A stretch of 30,635 bases of DNA. Origin: a virus. The stretch lies in IMG/VR virus record IMGVR_UViG_3300046167_000279, positions 1 through 30,635 of that record. One strand, 5' to 3'. The translations under genes were made by a program, and so were the position numbers. The notes beneath the pieces were generated by a model. The model saw only the letters and a list, made by a program, of their open reading frames with translations. It did not search any database and was not told where the DNA came from. Shown here in pieces: positions 14,858 through 26,400 of this stretch (position 1 is its first letter; each line of letters starts with the position of its first letter).

Positions 14858-17800
14858 ATGTCTATAGGAAATGCTAATATACACCAAGTTAGTGAGATAC
14901 CAGAAATCACTAAGCTACCTAATGGTAGATTAAGAGTTGTACGAAGATTTAACAAGTTTACACGAGAAGATGTAGATAATGCCAATTATGGTAGCCTGCT
15001 AGGCGATTTTGGCGATCTAGATACAGAAGGTCAACAGATAGTTAACCAAGGTTATACTAATCTAAAGTTAATATCAGTTGAAGTAGATAGTCGTTTTAAT
15101 GCTGTTACAAACAATTCTAATGCTGTATTAGTAAAGACCTATGAAACGCTCACATCTTCGTTTGTACAGGTTACAGATGAAGATCAGATAGAAGAGCTAG
15201 AGAACGGATTAAAAAGGCTTACAAGGGTACTCAGAGCTCAATCTGGTACTGCATACAATGGAGATGTAGGAATAACTACTGCTGGTAGTTCTTTAGCTAG
15301 TTTTATTTTATCTAAATCTGATTTAAAAGATAGTGGTGCATTTGCTGAATTAACATTAACTTTTCTTACTACAGGTATAACAGATGTAAGAGAAGATATT
15401 ATTGGATCTCAAAAAGCTATTGTTATTACAAAAGTAGGTAGCGAACCTACGGCTTTAGAAGCATCAGCAAAAAGTGATATTTCATATGATGACAGTTCCG
15501 ATTGGTCAATAGCTAGAAAAGATGTTACACGAGAAAGTGGATTAGAAATATATACATATACATTCTTATTAGATAATACTGTTTTATCTCAATCAAAAGA
15601 TGAACAAAATAGCTTAAAGACAGAGGTAATAGAGGTATTTAATCCAAAGGTTACTATTGATGGTCTTACCCTTGAAGGTGGTAGCAGTGTAGCTGGAAAT
15701 TACTTTTTAAAAACTCAACAATTTGGTGGAAAAAATATATACACACAGAGCCAGGGAGATACTTTTCCAAAAACTGTATCATATAATACATATGATTCAT
15801 CTTGGAAGGTTAGCCAATTTAGTGGTGTTTATGCAGTTAGCACAGATACAAATTCAGAAAATGAAATAGATCCACCATTAACTGGTTGGAATGGAACTGG
15901 TAATAATGAGGTTACTAATATTATTTTTAGAGAATTTGACCAGACATTGCCAAATAGCACATCTGCATATGAGTTATCTCATAGATATGACAAAGAAGGT
16001 TACTCTTTAATTAATATACAAAGGTCAAACCTAGATGGTATACCCACAATGAGGTATACATTTGCTAAAGATAATTCTGTAATTTCTGTATCTGAAGACA
16101 AGGTTGGCTCACAGAATGCAATAGTAAATGAGATTTTTAATCCTAGCTCAGAAACAATAACTGGAGTAGATTCAGATAATGTAGCATTAAGTAATTACTC
16201 AGAAGCAGATAGAACTGAAAGTAACTACGAGGGAATTAAGACTATTCGGGTAAGATTTCTTAAAGACAATGTTTTGTTATCCCAAACCGAAGATAAGGTA
16301 GGCTCTCAAAATAGAATTATAAAAGAAGTCTTTAATCCAACTGGTGGAACACCAGCCCCGTTAGGTGGATATATATTAGCAAATGAAGAATCATCTAATG
16401 TTAATGGTATTGCCACTAAAAGGGTTACATTCTTAAAACAGAATACTGTATTGTCCGTTAGTGAGGATAAGGTAAGTTCTCAAAAAGCTATAGTCAATGA
16501 AATTTTTGATCCAACAGGTACAATTTCTGGGGAAGATGCATCTGGATCTCCGTTAAGTGGGTACTCAGAAGCAGATAGATCAATTAGTGAAGTTGAAGGA
16601 ATAGAAACAGTTAGAGTAAGATTTCTCAAAAACAATGTAACATTGTCTACATCTGAGGATAAAGTAGGATCTCAGTTAGCAATAGTGAAGGAAACTTTTA
16701 ACGGGACTCCTAGCACTCCTAGTGGATATTCTATAGCTGATAAATCAGTAAGTAGCGTAGATGGTATCCCTACTCGCAGATTTAGGTTTCTTAAAAATAA
16801 TGTAACACTATCTACTAGCGAAGATAAGGTAGGTTCTCAGTTAGCTATTGTAAAAGAGGTTTTCAATGGGACACCTGCTACACCTTCTGGATACTCTATA
16901 GCCGATCAGCAAGTATCTAATGTAGATGGAATAGTTACTCGCAGGTTTAGATTTCTTAAAAACAATGTAACTCTACAGACAACAGAAGACAAAGTAGGGT
17001 CACAGCTTGCAATAGTCAAAGAAGTTTTTAATGGTACTCCGAATACTCCTACTGGCTACAGTATAGCTGATAAGCAAATATCTAGCGTAGATGGAATCCC
17101 TACTAGAAGATTTAGATTCCTAAAAAACAATGTAACATTGTCTACAAGTGAAGACAAGATAGGTTCACAATTAGCTATTGTAAAAGAGGTTTTTAACGGA
17201 ACTCCTACTACCCCTAATGGGTATTCTATCGCAAGCAAACAGGAATCTAATGTAGGTGGTATAGCTACCAAACAATTTAGATTCCTTAAAGACAATGTAA
17301 TCCTATCTAGGTCAATAGATGAATCAAGGGCTGACAAGCCAGAGGTTATAGAGTATTTTAAGCCAGCCTCGGTAAGGTTAAGCTCACCTCCAACTGGTAA
17401 AGTTTTAGATAAAAAAGATGAGTCCAATGTAGATGGCATACCTACGGAAAGATATACATTTCGTAAAGATGGTGCTGTATTAAATATTAACGAAGATAGA
17501 ATAGGTGCTCAACAAGCTGTTGTAGTAACAAAATATAATAGCGATCCAACTTCAAGCGATGTAGAAAGTTTTACAGGAGATAGTGGTTTAACATATGTTA
17601 TAGCCAGAAAGGTTAAAAATGGAAAAGAGCGAACATTTACCTTTATGGAATCTAATGCACTTTTATCTGTAAGCGAAGAAAAAGTAGGCTCACAGAATGC
17701 AATAGTAAATGAAATATTTAAACCCACTAGTGAAGCTAGTATTCCTTGCAAAGATGTAGATGGAAATAGTCTAAGTACACATACAGAAGCAGATAGAACT

Positions 17801-20194
17801 GAAAGTAATCATGATGGAATAAAAACAGTTAGGGTTCGTTTTCTAAAAAACAATGCAATACTTTCTACCAGCGAAGATTTAATAGGTTCTCAGAAGGCTG
17901 TAATTATAGAGAAATTTGGCAATACAGCACCAGCCATAACTAATAATGATGTCAATGGCATTGATTTAACTGATGATTACATTATTGCTAATAAGCAAGA
18001 ATCAAGCGTAGATGGTATTAAGACATTTAGGTATACTTTTTTACAAGAAGATACAGTTCTTTCTCAATCAATTGACAATGAATCTCCATTATTGACAGAA
18101 GTTCTTGAGGTATTTAAGCCAGTTTCTTCAAGAGCAACTAAGGCCAACTATGTATTAACAAATAAAACAGAGTCCAATGTAAATGGTATACCTACAGAAA
18201 GATATACATTTAAGAAAACTGGTGTTATATTATCCCAGTCATACGAACTAGTAGGATCACAGGAAGCTGTTGTAATATCTAGATTTGGTTCAGCACCTAC
18301 AACAAGTCAAGCTAATGCTTTTGGTGGTAGTAATTATACTATTGCAAAAAAAGAAGAGTCTGGAACTGTTAATCAAAAAACATTTACTTATACTTTTTTA
18401 CAAAATAATGTAACATTATCAATAAGTGAAGATTTAGTAGGTAGCCAAAAAGCAATTGTAATAGAAAAATTTGGCGATACAGAACCAGTTGTTGATGACG
18501 ATGCTGTTACAACAGGTACTCAAGTTGAAGGAGTAGATTTTTCTGGATATTTAATTGCTAAAAGAGATAGATCAAATTTAGATGGTATTAAGACTTTTAG
18601 GTACACATATCTTAAACCAAGTATTTTATCTGTTTCTCAAGATTTTGTAGAAGATGTAAATACTATTCAAGTAACAGCTTTTAATAAAACAGAAGCTCAA
18701 GTAAAAACTGCTTTAACTGAAGTTACTAACAATCATAAATTAATCAATAAAAGAGAGAATGATCACGATGGTATAGTAACAAATACATTTACATTTCAGA
18801 TAAATACATCTGATGTAGTTAGCTATACAGCAAATAATCGCTTACAAGTAGTTAGAACTATATATCAATCATATAATTATAATTATAACTCAATCTATAA
18901 TGTAGGTTCAACTACCATAACATTTAAATCAACAACATTAATTTTATCTGAGTTGCGAGTTGATCAACGAGGGTCAACGGGTTCTTTTACAAGACTAAAA
19001 GCAATATACTTAGAGCCAGGTGAGTCAGCTAGATCAGAAAGCATTGGCCCTAATGGACTTCCAGGAACTGAAAGAATATCAATAACTAGTTCTGGATCAA
19101 CACCTGTTACACTTACAGAAACAGATGATATTAAGTTAATTAACAAACAACAACAAAACAATAATGGTTTTAATGTATTTGTTAGATCATATATAAAGGG
19201 GACGGATGCAACTACTACAACAACTAGCTATGTTAGTGGAAGAACATACAAAATAGCTAGTAATGGTAATTATTCAGCAGTAGGTGGCCCAAGTTCTGGA
19301 ATTATAGGAGATTACTTTCAAGCTAGTAGTAATGGTACAAGTTTAGCATCATATCTTGTAGGACAAATAACTGGAACTAAGATTACTTATGATGACATTA
19401 TATCAGTACCAGTTCCAGGGACTGTTAAGTGTAAACAAAAAAATGCTGAGAGTTCACAAATTACTGAATTTGAAACTGAAGGTGATTTAACTTCAAAATC
19501 TCAAGCATTTATGGAAGTTATTCCACCATCTGAAAAAAATATTAAAGTAGATGTTACTGAATCTATACAAACAAGTATTCCTGATATAACTCAGTTAGCT
19601 TACAATTTAGATGGTATAAATTGTTCTGTTACCAAAATAAAAACTTTTGTATCTCAATCTCCAGGAGGTATTGTAATTGTGGGCACTGGTGCTACTTCTG
19701 TTGGTCATGGATGGTCTAGAAATATACAGTTTAATACAAATAATTCTTATTTCCCAGGATGTTACTTATTAGATAGCAATACTACTCCTTCTACTCTTAT
19801 AAAAGAAGGATTACTATACAGAATTACTTCAGTTCCTGGTAACACTGGTATTGATATTACTACTCTTGGGGCTTCAAGTAATGCTATAGGCACTGTATTT
19901 GTAGCAACAAGTAGTGGTAATTCTAGTAGTTTAGCAAGGTGGATAGGAGCAGAATCATTATTTTCTTATAAATCGGGTAAGGATGTTTCCGCAAGTGGAA
20001 ATTCTGTAGTTAGTAGATATGGCGAATCTGATCAAAAATCAGAATTAGTTCCAACTGGAACAACTGTACAATCAGATGGATCTGCTCCAAGCACTTATGT
20101 TACTACTGGTGTAATTCAACAAAAAGCTCGTCCAGTATTGACTACAATTGACGGAACTACATACTACGAAGTAATAAAATTTAGTAAATCATAG
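14858..20194 (+). CDS. Giant repeat protein, probable tail fibre or spike
   Basis: This 1778-residue protein is dominated by about 17 copies of a 40-70 residue unit whose core reads SEDKVGSQLAIVKEVFN, followed by a variable loop (GTPATPSGYSIA), V(D)GI.T and a FRFLKNNVTLS strand. The strands alternate polar and hydrophobic, as in a long beta-helix or stacked small beta domains. Four consecutive units (about residues 603-822) are exactly 55 residues each and nearly identical. The last 400 residues lack the repeat and may form the tip. Its place between the fibre and the ejection genes suggests a long tail fibre or a tail-length structure. No enzymatic motif was seen. Confidence 0.75.
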   Translation: MSIGNANIHQVSEIPEITKLPNGRLRVVRRFNKFTREDVDNANYGSLLGDFGDLDTEGQQIVNQGYTNLKLISVEVDSRFNAVTNNSNAVLVKTYETLTSSFVQVTDEDQIEELENGLKRLTRVLRAQSGTAYNGDVGITTAGSSLASFILSKSDLKDSGAFAELTLTFLTTGITDVREDIIGSQKAIVITKVGSEPTALEASAKSDISYDDSSDWSIARKDVTRESGLEIYTYTFLLDNTVLSQSKDEQNSLKTEVIEVFNPKVTIDGLTLEGGSSVAGNYFLKTQQFGGKNIYTQSQGDTFPKTVSYNTYDSSWKVSQFSGVYAVSTDTNSENEIDPPLTGWNGTGNNEVTNIIFREFDQTLPNSTSAYELSHRYDKEGYSLINIQRSNLDGIPTMRYTFAKDNSVISVSEDKVGSQNAIVNEIFNPSSETITGVDSDNVALSNYSEADRTESNYEGIKTIRVRFLKDNVLLSQTEDKVGSQNRIIKEVFNPTGGTPAPLGGYILANEESSNVNGIATKRVTFLKQNTVLSVSEDKVSSQKAIVNEIFDPTGTISGEDASGSPLSGYSEADRSISEVEGIETVRVRFLKNNVTLSTSEDKVGSQLAIVKETFNGTPSTPSGYSIADKSVSSVDGIPTRRFRFLKNNVTLSTSEDKVGSQLAIVKEVFNGTPATPSGYSIADQQVSNVDGIVTRRFRFLKNNVTLQTTEDKVGSQLAIVKEVFNGTPNTPTGYSIADKQISSVDGIPTRRFRFLKNNVTLSTSEDKIGSQLAIVKEVFNGTPTTPNGYSIASKQESNVGGIATKQFRFLKDNVILSRSIDESRADKPEVIEYFKPASVRLSSPPTGKVLDKKDESNVDGIPTERYTFRKDGAVLNINEDRIGAQQAVVVTKYNSDPTSSDVESFTGDSGLTYVIARKVKNGKERTFTFMESNALLSVSEEKVGSQNAIVNEIFKPTSEASIPCKDVDGNSLSTHTEADRTESNHDGIKTVRVRFLKNNAILSTSEDLIGSQKAVIIEKFGNTAPAITNNDVNGIDLTDDYIIANKQESSVDGIKTFRYTFLQEDTVLSQSIDNESPLLTEVLEVFKPVSSRATKANYVLTNKTESNVNGIPTERYTFKKTGVILSQSYELVGSQEAVVISRFGSAPTTSQANAFGGSNYTIAKKEESGTVNQKTFTYTFLQNNVTLSISEDLVGSQKAIVIEKFGDTEPVVDDDAVTTGTQVEGVDFSGYLIAKRDRSNLDGIKTFRYTYLKPSILSVSQDFVEDVNTIQVTAFNKTEAQVKTALTEVTNNHKLINKRENDHDGIVTNTFTFQINTSDVVSYTANNRLQVVRTIYQSYNYNYNSIYNVGSTTITFKSTTLILSELRVDQRGSTGSFTRLKAIYLEPGESARSESIGPNGLPGTERISITSSGSTPVTLTETDDIKLINKQQQNNNGFNVFVRSYIKGTDATTTTTSYVSGRTYKIASNGNYSAVGGPSSGIIGDYFQASSNGTSLASYLVGQITGTKITYDDIISVPVPGTVKCKQKNAESSQITEFETEGDLTSKSQAFMEVIPPSEKNIKVDVTESIQTSIPDITQLAYNLDGINCSVTKIKTFVSQSPGGIVIVGTGATSVGHGWSRNIQFNTNNSYFPGCYLLDSNTTPSTLIKEGLLYRITSVPGNTGIDITTLGASSNAIGTVFVATSSGNSSSLARWIGAESLFSYKSGKDVSASGNSVVSRYGESDQKSELVPTGTTVQSDGSAPSTYVTTGVIQQKARPVLTTIDGTTYYEVIKFSKS
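16664..17323 (+). repeat. Four tandem 165-base repeats inside the giant repeat gene
   Basis: The word GTAGG(A/T/G)TC.CAG or its close variant starts at 16664, 16829, 16994 and 17159, a spacing of exactly 165 bases (55 codons) each time. Units are similar in protein but differ at many third codon positions, so they are old or diversifying duplications rather than a fresh copy. The in-frame period allows copy number to change by recombination without breaking the reading frame. Confidence 0.85.
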
Positions 20195-20196
20195 AT

Positions 20197-20589
20197 ATGC
20201 CCGAAGAAAATAAAGAATTATCTAAGCCACAATCTCCTAAACAGATAATTTCTGATGCAAATAAAATTGCACAGAAGGAGGCTACTAGAAACGACAACTT
20301 TAATGATGTTAGTTTTGAAGAGTACAAAAATGTTGCAGGAGATCAAATGTTTCGCAAAATGGAAGGTGGTCGTGTAGTTGATACTTTTACAGAAAGTGAA
20401 ATGAACCAAGCTATTCAATCTAGAAAAGAAGATTCATTTTACGGATTTGATAAAAGTCAAGTTGGAAAAATGCCCGTAATTACAGATGATAATGCTGATA
20501 CTCCCCTAGATATTACTGGAGGAGGAGGAGCAGGAGGAGGATCATTAGGAGTATATGCTGTTAAAAACGGACAAATAGTCTCAATATAA
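20197..20589 (+). CDS. Unknown protein with glycine-rich C-terminus
   Basis: This 130-residue protein begins two bases after the giant repeat gene. It has a charged helical first half (QIISDANKIAQKEATRNDNF), a region around MFRKMEGGRVVDTFTESEMN, and a Gly-rich linker (TGGGGAGGGSLG) before a short beta end (VYAVKNGQIVSI). A flexible Gly linker with a terminal strand often docks small virion proteins onto a partner. I recognise no family and make no functional call beyond probable virion component. Confidence 0.65.
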   Translation: MPEENKELSKPQSPKQIISDANKIAQKEATRNDNFNDVSFEEYKNVAGDQMFRKMEGGRVVDTFTESEMNQAIQSRKEDSFYGFDKSQVGKMPVITDDNADTPLDITGGGGAGGGSLGVYAVKNGQIVSI

Positions 20590-20596
20590 TATTATT

Positions 20597-21553
20597 ATGG
20601 CAATAGATGATATGCTAGGAGATGGGGATGGAACTATAAGATTCCAAGAATTAAATTATAGCAATAGTGAAAGTTATGCTTTGCAATATTATCATTATTG
20701 GTGGTCAAAAGATATAAATGATTATCCACAAAGTGATTATGTAATAAGGTTAATGTCTCAAAGTGACTTAAATAAATTAGGCTCATTTATGTATAAGTTG
20801 AAGGATATAAAAGTTTTTGGAAGAGCATTAAGGGACACTATATGTAGCGAAGATGATGATGAAGCTCCTTACGGAATTGATTATACCAATGGTGGAGATG
20901 GCCCTAGAAGACTTCAAAACTTACCAACTGTAATTGATGCAAATGGAAATTTTGTAAGAGGTAATCCCTATAGTGGTGATTATTTTTTAAAAAATCACGC
21001 TCAATATTCTTCATTTATAGAAAATGATGATACTTATCCAACCTTTTCTACAAGTCCTCAATGCGATTATCTTGATCCGAGACCCGATAATAATGTAGAA
21101 GGAGAGTGTGAGTTATGGCAAGGTGGTGCATATACAACTGCTAACTTTAGTGGTGCTATTTCATCATTAACATTTTTATATAATTTTTTTGACGGAGACG
21201 ATCCAACTAGTGACACCTTTTTAGGATACGGATTTATTGAAGGGCCTATTAGGTTAAAATTAGAGGGAAGATATTATCCACATCCTCAGAATTGCATAGA
21301 AGAAATAGAGCGTAGAACTGATTATTTAACAATAGGAAATGTATTAAGAAGACCAGAAGCTGGAGGAAATGGTCATTGGACACCTGGATCAGTAACTCAC
21401 AGTACTGGAACTGAAACCATAAATGGAGTTACTTTTGCTAAAATAATATCCAGAAGTACAGTTATTGGTGCAGGTAGTGGAGGATATGTAAGAAATGATT
21501 ACACAGGAGAATGGGTATCTCCCTATATAGGAAACATTAGTTATTATATATAA
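20597..21553 (+). CDS. Unknown, probable virion protein
   Basis: This 318-residue protein is rich in Tyr, Asp, Asn and Gly and contains several Cys. The N-terminal part has DGDGTIRFQELNYSN, like a calcium-binding DxDGxI loop but without a clear EF-hand. A YALQYYHYWWSKDINDYPQS stretch and a RLKLEGRYYPHPQNC segment follow. It lies among tail and ejection genes and may be a tail nozzle or tip protein, a part not otherwise identified here. The call is positional. Confidence 0.6.
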   Translation: MAIDDMLGDGDGTIRFQELNYSNSESYALQYYHYWWSKDINDYPQSDYVIRLMSQSDLNKLGSFMYKLKDIKVFGRALRDTICSEDDDEAPYGIDYTNGGDGPRRLQNLPTVIDANGNFVRGNPYSGDYFLKNHAQYSSFIENDDTYPTFSTSPQCDYLDPRPDNNVEGECELWQGGAYTTANFSGAISSLTFLYNFFDGDDPTSDTFLGYGFIEGPIRLKLEGRYYPHPQNCIEEIERRTDYLTIGNVLRRPEAGGNGHWTPGSVTHSTGTETINGVTFAKIISRSTVIGAGSGGYVRNDYTGEWVSPYIGNISYYI

Positions 21554-21598
21554 GTATAAATTTTTAATTTAAATAAAACTCAACTGATAAAATAAACC

Positions 21599-23440
21599 AT
21601 GTCGCAATATAATGTAACAAGAGACATTCGTAAGCTAGCTGAAGAAGCTGAGAAAGACAAGAATTTAAACTCAACAGTAACTACTGCTGGGCTTGGGCTA
21701 GGTGGTGGATTTGTAGCTAGCCAGACAGGTGGATCTGCGACTAATCAACCAAGGCCATCTAATCTAACTATTCAAGCTAATGAAGCACAAGCTAGAGCTA
21801 ATCAAGTTAATTTAGATAGGTCAACAAATCAATATAGATCAAATGTAAATCTAAATCAGTTAGATCCAGCTAAAAATGTTAACATTAATAACCCTAATCA
21901 ATTTAAACAAAGCGTAACAAAAAATGTTATAGACGCTACTGTGAACCCACCTAAGTTTACGGCAGGGCCAAGACCAGATTATAGACCAGGAGCGGGAGAA
22001 GCAAAACCTACACCTACTAAGAAAATACCAATAACACCACAAGGTTCACCAACATTAGACGCTAAAGGAAACCCATTAAGGTTACCAAAAGATAATGTTG
22101 TAAAAAATATAGTTGGATCAACTCTTAGTGGCATAGGAAATGTTGCAGATAAAGCATTTAAAATAGCTCCATTAATTATTCCAGATACTGAATTAGGAGA
22201 CATAGAAGCAGATAGAATGGTTGGAATGGGTTACACTGCTGAACAAATGGAAAAATACAGGAGAGGAGAAGATCCAGGCCCATTATTTGATCCAGAATAT
22301 ATGCTTGGCCCTATTAGCTACGCAGATACTATTCCATATTCAGAAAGAAGTGATGTGGAAAAACAAATTTTAGCTAATAGAGAAGCAGGTTTACCATTGT
22401 TACAGGGTACAAATACTTTTAATCAACCACAAATGGTTGATCAGTCAGAAGCACGAGGTCAAAAACAAAATATGCTTCAAGGTAAAGATAGTTTGGGAAC
22501 AGCAACACCAGATCTTCCTAGCTACCAAACTAATTTCATGGAAAGAATTGAAAACAAAGAGCCTATTACGGATACTGAGTTCCAAAGAGCACAAAAATTT
22601 GCACTTAGTAAGGGTATGGTTTTTGATCCTAAAGAGGGTTACTCAAAAGCTGACTTCTTTGGTCAAATGTACAAAGGACAAACCATTGGTCAATTCTTGC
22701 GTGGAGAGGATGCTCCAGAAGGATTTACTGATGTAATAAAAGAAACTGCTGATCCAAGAATAGAATCAAGAAGAGCTTATGAGCAAGCATCTAGAGAAAG
22801 AGAAGAACGATTAGCAAATAGACCAGACTTTATGGAAGCAGTTCCAGATAAGCCAGAAGGTGAGTTATCATTAGGTGATTATAGAAATCTAGCTAGAGCA
22901 GAAGGATTTAAAGGTTCTGCACAAATAGCTCAAGCTAAACTCTTAATGAAAGAAGCTAAAGAAAAAGACAAAATGACACCTTACCAAAAAGCAAGTTTAC
23001 AACGAGGCCTAGCAAGTGATGCTGAATCGCTTAGAAGATATGAAGAAACTAAACAATTTAATCTTGAAAAACACGAAGAGTCAATAAGGCAATACGAAGA
23101 AGGTATTAAATCAGACAAAGATAAACAAGTATTAAAAGACTTAGAAACTAGAGCTAGAGTTAATAAGTTAACTGTTGATACAGATGCAAAATTAGCAGAA
23201 GCAGGTATAACAGAAGTACCAGAAGGTGATTATTCAGATAAAGCTATGAAAGATTACTTAAATGTAGCTGAAAGGCTTGGTTATGTATATGATTTTAAGA
23301 CTGGAGTATTTACAGAAGATAAATTCGGAGGAAGACCTATTGATGAAAAAACATTTAGAGAAGAATTAGAGCCACCACTCAGTCAAACTGATTACGGAAA
23401 GGCATTAATATACATAGAAAGCCAAAAAAAATCTAAATAA
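21599..23440 (+). CDS. Probable internal virion (ejection) protein
   Basis: This 613-residue protein directly precedes the 1912-residue protein by two bases. It has a Gly-rich segment near the N-terminus (TTAGLGLGGGFVASQTGGSA), a long Asn/Gln/Pro-rich disordered part, then a highly charged helical region at about 380-530 (KEAKEKDKMTPYQKASLQRG and RRYEETKQFNLEKHEESIRQ). Paired with a giant neighbour at the end of the virion operon, it resembles the medium-sized ejection proteins of podoviruses that line the DNA channel. No peptidoglycan enzyme motif is visible. Confidence 0.65.
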   Translation: MSQYNVTRDIRKLAEEAEKDKNLNSTVTTAGLGLGGGFVASQTGGSATNQPRPSNLTIQANEAQARANQVNLDRSTNQYRSNVNLNQLDPAKNVNINNPNQFKQSVTKNVIDATVNPPKFTAGPRPDYRPGAGEAKPTPTKKIPITPQGSPTLDAKGNPLRLPKDNVVKNIVGSTLSGIGNVADKAFKIAPLIIPDTELGDIEADRMVGMGYTAEQMEKYRRGEDPGPLFDPEYMLGPISYADTIPYSERSDVEKQILANREAGLPLLQGTNTFNQPQMVDQSEARGQKQNMLQGKDSLGTATPDLPSYQTNFMERIENKEPITDTEFQRAQKFALSKGMVFDPKEGYSKADFFGQMYKGQTIGQFLRGEDAPEGFTDVIKETADPRIESRRAYEQASREREERLANRPDFMEAVPDKPEGELSLGDYRNLARAEGFKGSAQIAQAKLLMKEAKEKDKMTPYQKASLQRGLASDAESLRRYEETKQFNLEKHEESIRQYEEGIKSDKDKQVLKDLETRARVNKLTVDTDAKLAEAGITEVPEGDYSDKAMKDYLNVAERLGYVYDFKTGVFTEDKFGGRPIDEKTFREELEPPLSQTDYGKALIYIESQKKSK

Positions 23441-23442
23441 TT

Positions 23443-26400
23443 ATGGCAAGTTTTGAAGATCTTGAATCAAAGATTCCGTCAATAGATGAATTGCAAGAAC
23501 GAATACTTGCAACAGAGAGACGAATAATGTCTCCAGAAGAAAAAGAAGAAGACGAACCTCTTCGTTTACCTTTTGTAGAAAGCGAAAAAGCTGATTCAAC
23601 ATTAGCTAGCGATTATATAAAAAGTTTTTTTGGTGGATTTTCAGATCTTCCTTTACAAACTACTGAAGGTTTTGCTTCTATATCTGGCAATAGAAAACTA
23701 GCTAACGCTGTATCTAGAACTCGTGATAATGTAAGAGATGCAATTACTGGAGATGTACCAGATGAAATTAAATCTAATTTTTCATACAAGATACCAGATG
23801 CTATAGCAAAAATACCAGGATATGTTTTATTAGCTATAGGAACTAGAGGTAGATCACTAGCTGTGAGAGGAGCAAGTTGGTCTGGATTAGGTGCAAACGC
23901 ATTTCAACAAGGTGTTGACGATTTTGTATCTAGCACTGGTGATCCAAATAGAGATCTTACAGAAGAAGAATTTAAACAATCTAGAATTGCAGGTGCAGTA
24001 ACTATGCCAGTTGTTATGTCATTAGAAAGATTTGGTGGTAAACAAATAGCTGATGCTGTATTTCAAGGAGCTAAAACTGTTACGGCAGGAAAAGCATTAT
24101 CAAGAGTAACTCAATTTGCAAAAGCACCTACAGCAGAAGCTGTAACGGAAGGTTTGCAAACTTTTGCACAAAATTATATAGCTAAAGAACTACAAGGATA
24201 TGATCCAGATCGTGAGCTATCTGAAGGTGTTATTGAGTCAATGTTGTTAGGTGGAATTGCTTCTGGAACATACACAGTTCCTGCACAATTATTAGCTCAA
24301 CATGATCAATTAAGTGCTGGTATTCAAAATGGCGAAATTAATCCAGAAGAAATGAATAGCGATCTAGGTAGACAACTTATGTCTACAGGAATAGAAAACG
24401 AAGGAGTTCCACATATAGATACTGAAGAAGCCAAAAAAATGCATAGCCCAGATAGCGTAAAAGGATTTATAAACGATGTGCTTGTACCATTATCTAGCAA
24501 GATAGGTAAAGCAGGTGCAGGAAAAGAATTACAAAACGCATTTCGTACATTTGAAAGAGATAACGCAGTACAACAAGGTAGGGCAGAACAGTTAATTACT
24601 CCGTTCCTAAATGACATACAGAATTTAAAAAAGAAAAGTCCAGAAGACTACGAAGCACTAGCTGATGCTTTGGCAAATGCATCTTTACTTAACAAGACAA
24701 CTGAAACGGAAGTAGTTAGGAAAGAAGATCCAAATGAAGTTGCAGACAATGATGTAGCAGAAGTTGATAATTCATTACCAGTAGGAACTGAAACAACAGA
24801 AACATTTATACAAAATGGAGTTAAGACTGAAATAAAAAGAAGAGGTCTTACCCAAGAAGAGGTAGATCAAGGTATAGATCCAGGATCTATAAATCAAAAA
24901 TTTAATTTGGTAAAAAACACAGTAGCTAACGCTAGAGTAGCTATGAAAGATATTTTACCAGATGTGCAGTTTAGTTTATATAGAACTAATCAACAGTTTA
25001 AAGATGCTACAGGAATACAGGACGATGTAAAGGGTGCATATGTAAATGGAAAAATTTATATTAACTCAGAGCTTGCTGATCCTACAACAGTTGGTCACGA
25101 AGTATTCCATGCTTTATTTTTGCAAAACACAGGAGAGGGACAAGTAGCATACGATGGTGCAAATGAGTTACTCAATACAGTTTTAAGATCAACAACTAAC
25201 GAAGAGCTAAAATCATATATAACTGATTTTGCCTCTAATTATGATTCTAATATACAGAGCGAAGAATCATTAGCTCAAATGTTTGGTGTAATGTCTGGAA
25301 CATATGGTAGCTTAGATGTATCTACAAAAACAAAAATAAAAGCCTGGTTTTCTAAAGTAGCTAAAGCTCTTGGTATAGATGGTGTATTCACACAGGAATC
25401 AACTGATGCTGAAATAATCAATGGGTTAAATTCTATGGCACAAGGTGTAGCTAGGGGCGAAAGCATTGCTGGGACAAGTTTTAAGATACCAAAAATATCT
25501 GGAAACGATATAGATACAAAATACCAAGCTAGATTCCAATCTGGATATGTAGATGAAAGAACAAATTTCGTATATGGATATTTAAAGAATCAAGAAAGAT
25601 TTACAGAACTAATTAAGGGTGGCAGAATAACTAAGAATAGAGTACTAGGTGATTTTAATGTTCCTATGTTGGTTCATCGTCCAGATAATTTCTTTACAGG
25701 AGATATTAAATACAATGATGAAACCCTAGTAGAGGGAACAGGTGGTATATTCTTTCCTGCAAACAATGATTTATTTTGGGCAGGATCTAAGGGTGGTGCA
25801 TCAACTATAGTTAATCGTTTAAATGAACAACTAGATAACTTAGGTAGCGACAAGGTAAGAATGCTATTAGTATCTGCTCCTCTTGAGAAGTCAGAAAGTA
25901 ATTCTGAATTTGCTAAAGGTGTAGCAAAAGTAAGCTACAGAGGTGTAATGCAAACTATACCACAAGAGTATAGAAAACAATTTGAAACTGATTTTAGAAA
26001 AGCATTATTAGATGCAGAATCATTTAGCCATGATCCCAAAAAGAAACCAATGGGTAGTTTGGGAATTGATTATAAAAAAGATTCTATTGAAAATATTTTT
26101 GCTGAGTTAGATGCAAAGATAACTGCTGACAAGACATTTGATCAGAGAAAATCTTTTACTCGTGGTTTTGTAAGATCTCTAGCTAACAAAAGTGAATATG
26201 GTTCAAAGGAAAAAGGACAAGACAAATACAATGTAGTTCTTCAAGAAGCTATTTTAGATATGCTAGCTTCGTCTAAGTATAGAGAACAGAGTTCATATTT
26301 TTTAAAAAGAAAAAGAGCAGTTACGAAAAAACCAAACGCTGAATATATGAAAGGTTTTCAAGCAATGTTTAGTGAACCATTGCTCAGAGATTTTGATTCA

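Noticed and set aside
16087-18440. CRISPR-like periodicity
   Set aside because: Repeats are long, degenerate and keep an open frame, so they are protein repeats.
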